Shown in pieces: positions 5,382 to 6,117 of a stretch of 6,117 nucleotides of DNA (position 1 is its first letter; each line of letters begins with the position of its first letter). This DNA is from a bacterium. GTDB taxonomy: Bacteria > JAHJDO01. Location: positions 1 through 6,117 of the forward strand of contig DAOVKY010000050.1 of assembly GCA_030631525.1 (NCBI GenBank), in the 5' to 3' direction. The notes below the pieces were generated by a model that had not been told where the DNA came from, ran no database searches, and saw only the letters and a list, made by a program, of their open reading frames with translations. The translations under genes and the position numbers were made by a program.

Positions 5382-6117
5382 ATGAAATCTCTTAGGTGGC
5401 GGATAATATTAGTTGTGGTAGTTATTATTGCAGGAGTAGTGTGTAATTTGCCGTCAACAGGGATTTATGGGTACTTTCTTCCTGTGTGGCTGCAGGGTGT
5501 GTTCCCTGAAGAGGGAATAAAGACAGGTATAGATAAGAATGGCTGCGGCTATTTTTCTCTGGAGCTTGATTTTGCAAACCTTCCCAAGAATGTAGAACCG
5601 ATCACAGCCTTTGGCAGGGCTTCAAACATAGTAAAAACCCGCCTGGAAAAACAAGAAATACATAAATTATCTACCCATATTGACGAGAAAGAGAACGTCA
5701 TTACATTCACACTGCCAACGGTTAAAGAAGAATCTGCAGTTAATGATATCTTAAAGCACGCAAAATTCTACGGCAATATCCCTGTGTTTTTAAAGCGATA
5801 TTTACCCCAAAAGCTTATTAATCTTGGCTTAGACCTTCAAGGAGGAAGCCATCTTGTGCTTGCTGTTGATACTGAAGGAATGTCCAGAAAGGAAGCAAAA
5901 GATGTCCAGGAAAGAGCGCTTATAGTTATACGCAACCGTATAGATGAATTTGGGGTCGCAGAACCTGTTGTAATGCCGGTTAAGGGGAAAAACAGAATAA
6001 TCATAGAATTGCCCGGCATTAGAGAGCCTGAGAGAATAAAGGAGATCATAAGGCGCCAGGCTGTGCTTGAATTTAAACTTGTTTGTGAAGATGAGGATAA
6101 GAAGAAACAGGCTTTAG
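5382..6117 (+). CDS. secD: Protein translocase subunit SecD, N-terminal part (cut by right window edge)
   Basis: The frame runs open from the ATG at 5382 to the window end, 245 complete codons. AGGAGGG at 5366-5372, nine bases upstream, is the strongest ribosome-binding site in the window and fixes the start. Residues 7-24 form the first membrane helix after a basic N-terminus. The periplasmic P1 region follows, with the SecD hallmark L-G-L-D-L-Q-G-G at 148-155, then V-I-R-N-R-I-D-E-F-G-V at 182-192 and I-E-L-P-G-I at 208-213. The hallmark position is comparable to, but some 25 residues later than, that of E. coli SecD. The rest of the periplasmic head and the remaining five membrane helices lie beyond the edge. 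SecD works with SecF in the inner membrane, using the proton motive force to help SecYEG-SecA complete protein export. yajC, which often precedes secD, is not here; a PIN-gene remnant takes that place. secF would be expected downstream or fused. Confidence 0.95.
   Translation, partial: MKSLRWRIILVVVVIIAGVVCNLPSTGIYGYFLPVWLQGVFPEEGIKTGIDKNGCGYFSLELDFANLPKNVEPITAFGRASNIVKTRLEKQEIHKLSTHIDEKENVITFTLPTVKEESAVNDILKHAKFYGNIPVFLKRYLPQKLINLGLDLQGGSHLVLAVDTEGMSRKEAKDVQERALIVIRNRIDEFGVAEPVVMPVKGKNRIIIELPGIREPERIKEIIRRQAVLEFKLVCEDEDKKKQAL

Noticed and set aside
5837..6049. Minus-strand open frame of 70 codons
   Set aside because: Antisense to the most conserved part of secD.

Overview
The window looks like a piece of an AT-rich bacterial chromosome from an uncultured, probably diderm lineage. 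The lipid-linked-sugar glycosyltransferase and SecD point to a bacterial inner membrane. The short palindromic repeat at 510-581, together with AbiEii, YhcG and PIN gene fragments, resembles what is seen in Omnitrophota-like metagenome bins. That lineage is a weak guess: there is no rRNA or other strong marker here. All genes lie on the plus strand, and TGA is used as a stop (485-487 and 3992-3994), so the ordinary genetic code applies.

Layout. (1) 2-487: the C-terminal part of an AbiEii/AbiGii-type nucleotidyltransferase toxin, cut by the left edge. (2) 488-765: a 278-base spacer with no convincing gene. It holds an imperfect REP/MITE-like palindrome, a second small hairpin of the same general kind, and a plausible sigma70-type promoter just before the next gene. 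(3) 766-2460: a two-gene unit, 15 bases apart, with a polymerase-beta-fold nucleotidyltransferase protein (221 aa) followed by a DUF1016/YhcG-family PD-(D/E)XK nuclease (337 aa). (4) 2483-5106: two envelope-glycan genes, a GT-C membrane glycosyltransferase of the ArnT/PMT kind and a GT-B family 4 glycosyltransferase. They overlap by ATGA and are probably translationally coupled. (5) 5107-5381: the 3' remnant of a PIN-domain toxin gene and a short leader with a possible promoter. (6) 5382-6117: the 5' part of secD, a core gene of the Sec export machinery, cut by the right edge.

Working together: the left half is an accessory or defence-flavoured stretch of toxin and nuclease families. The middle pair probably builds a cell-surface glycan: the GT4 enzyme would add sugar from a nucleotide donor in the cytoplasm, and the GT-C enzyme would transfer sugar from a polyprenyl-phosphate donor outside the inner membrane. 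The right end returns to a conserved housekeeping locus. The mix of fragments, repeats and differing arginine codon use suggests an insertion-prone region beside the sec genes. I found no complete, clearly new system. The nucleotidyltransferase-nuclease pair is the best candidate for one, but the support is only gene adjacency and motif reading.
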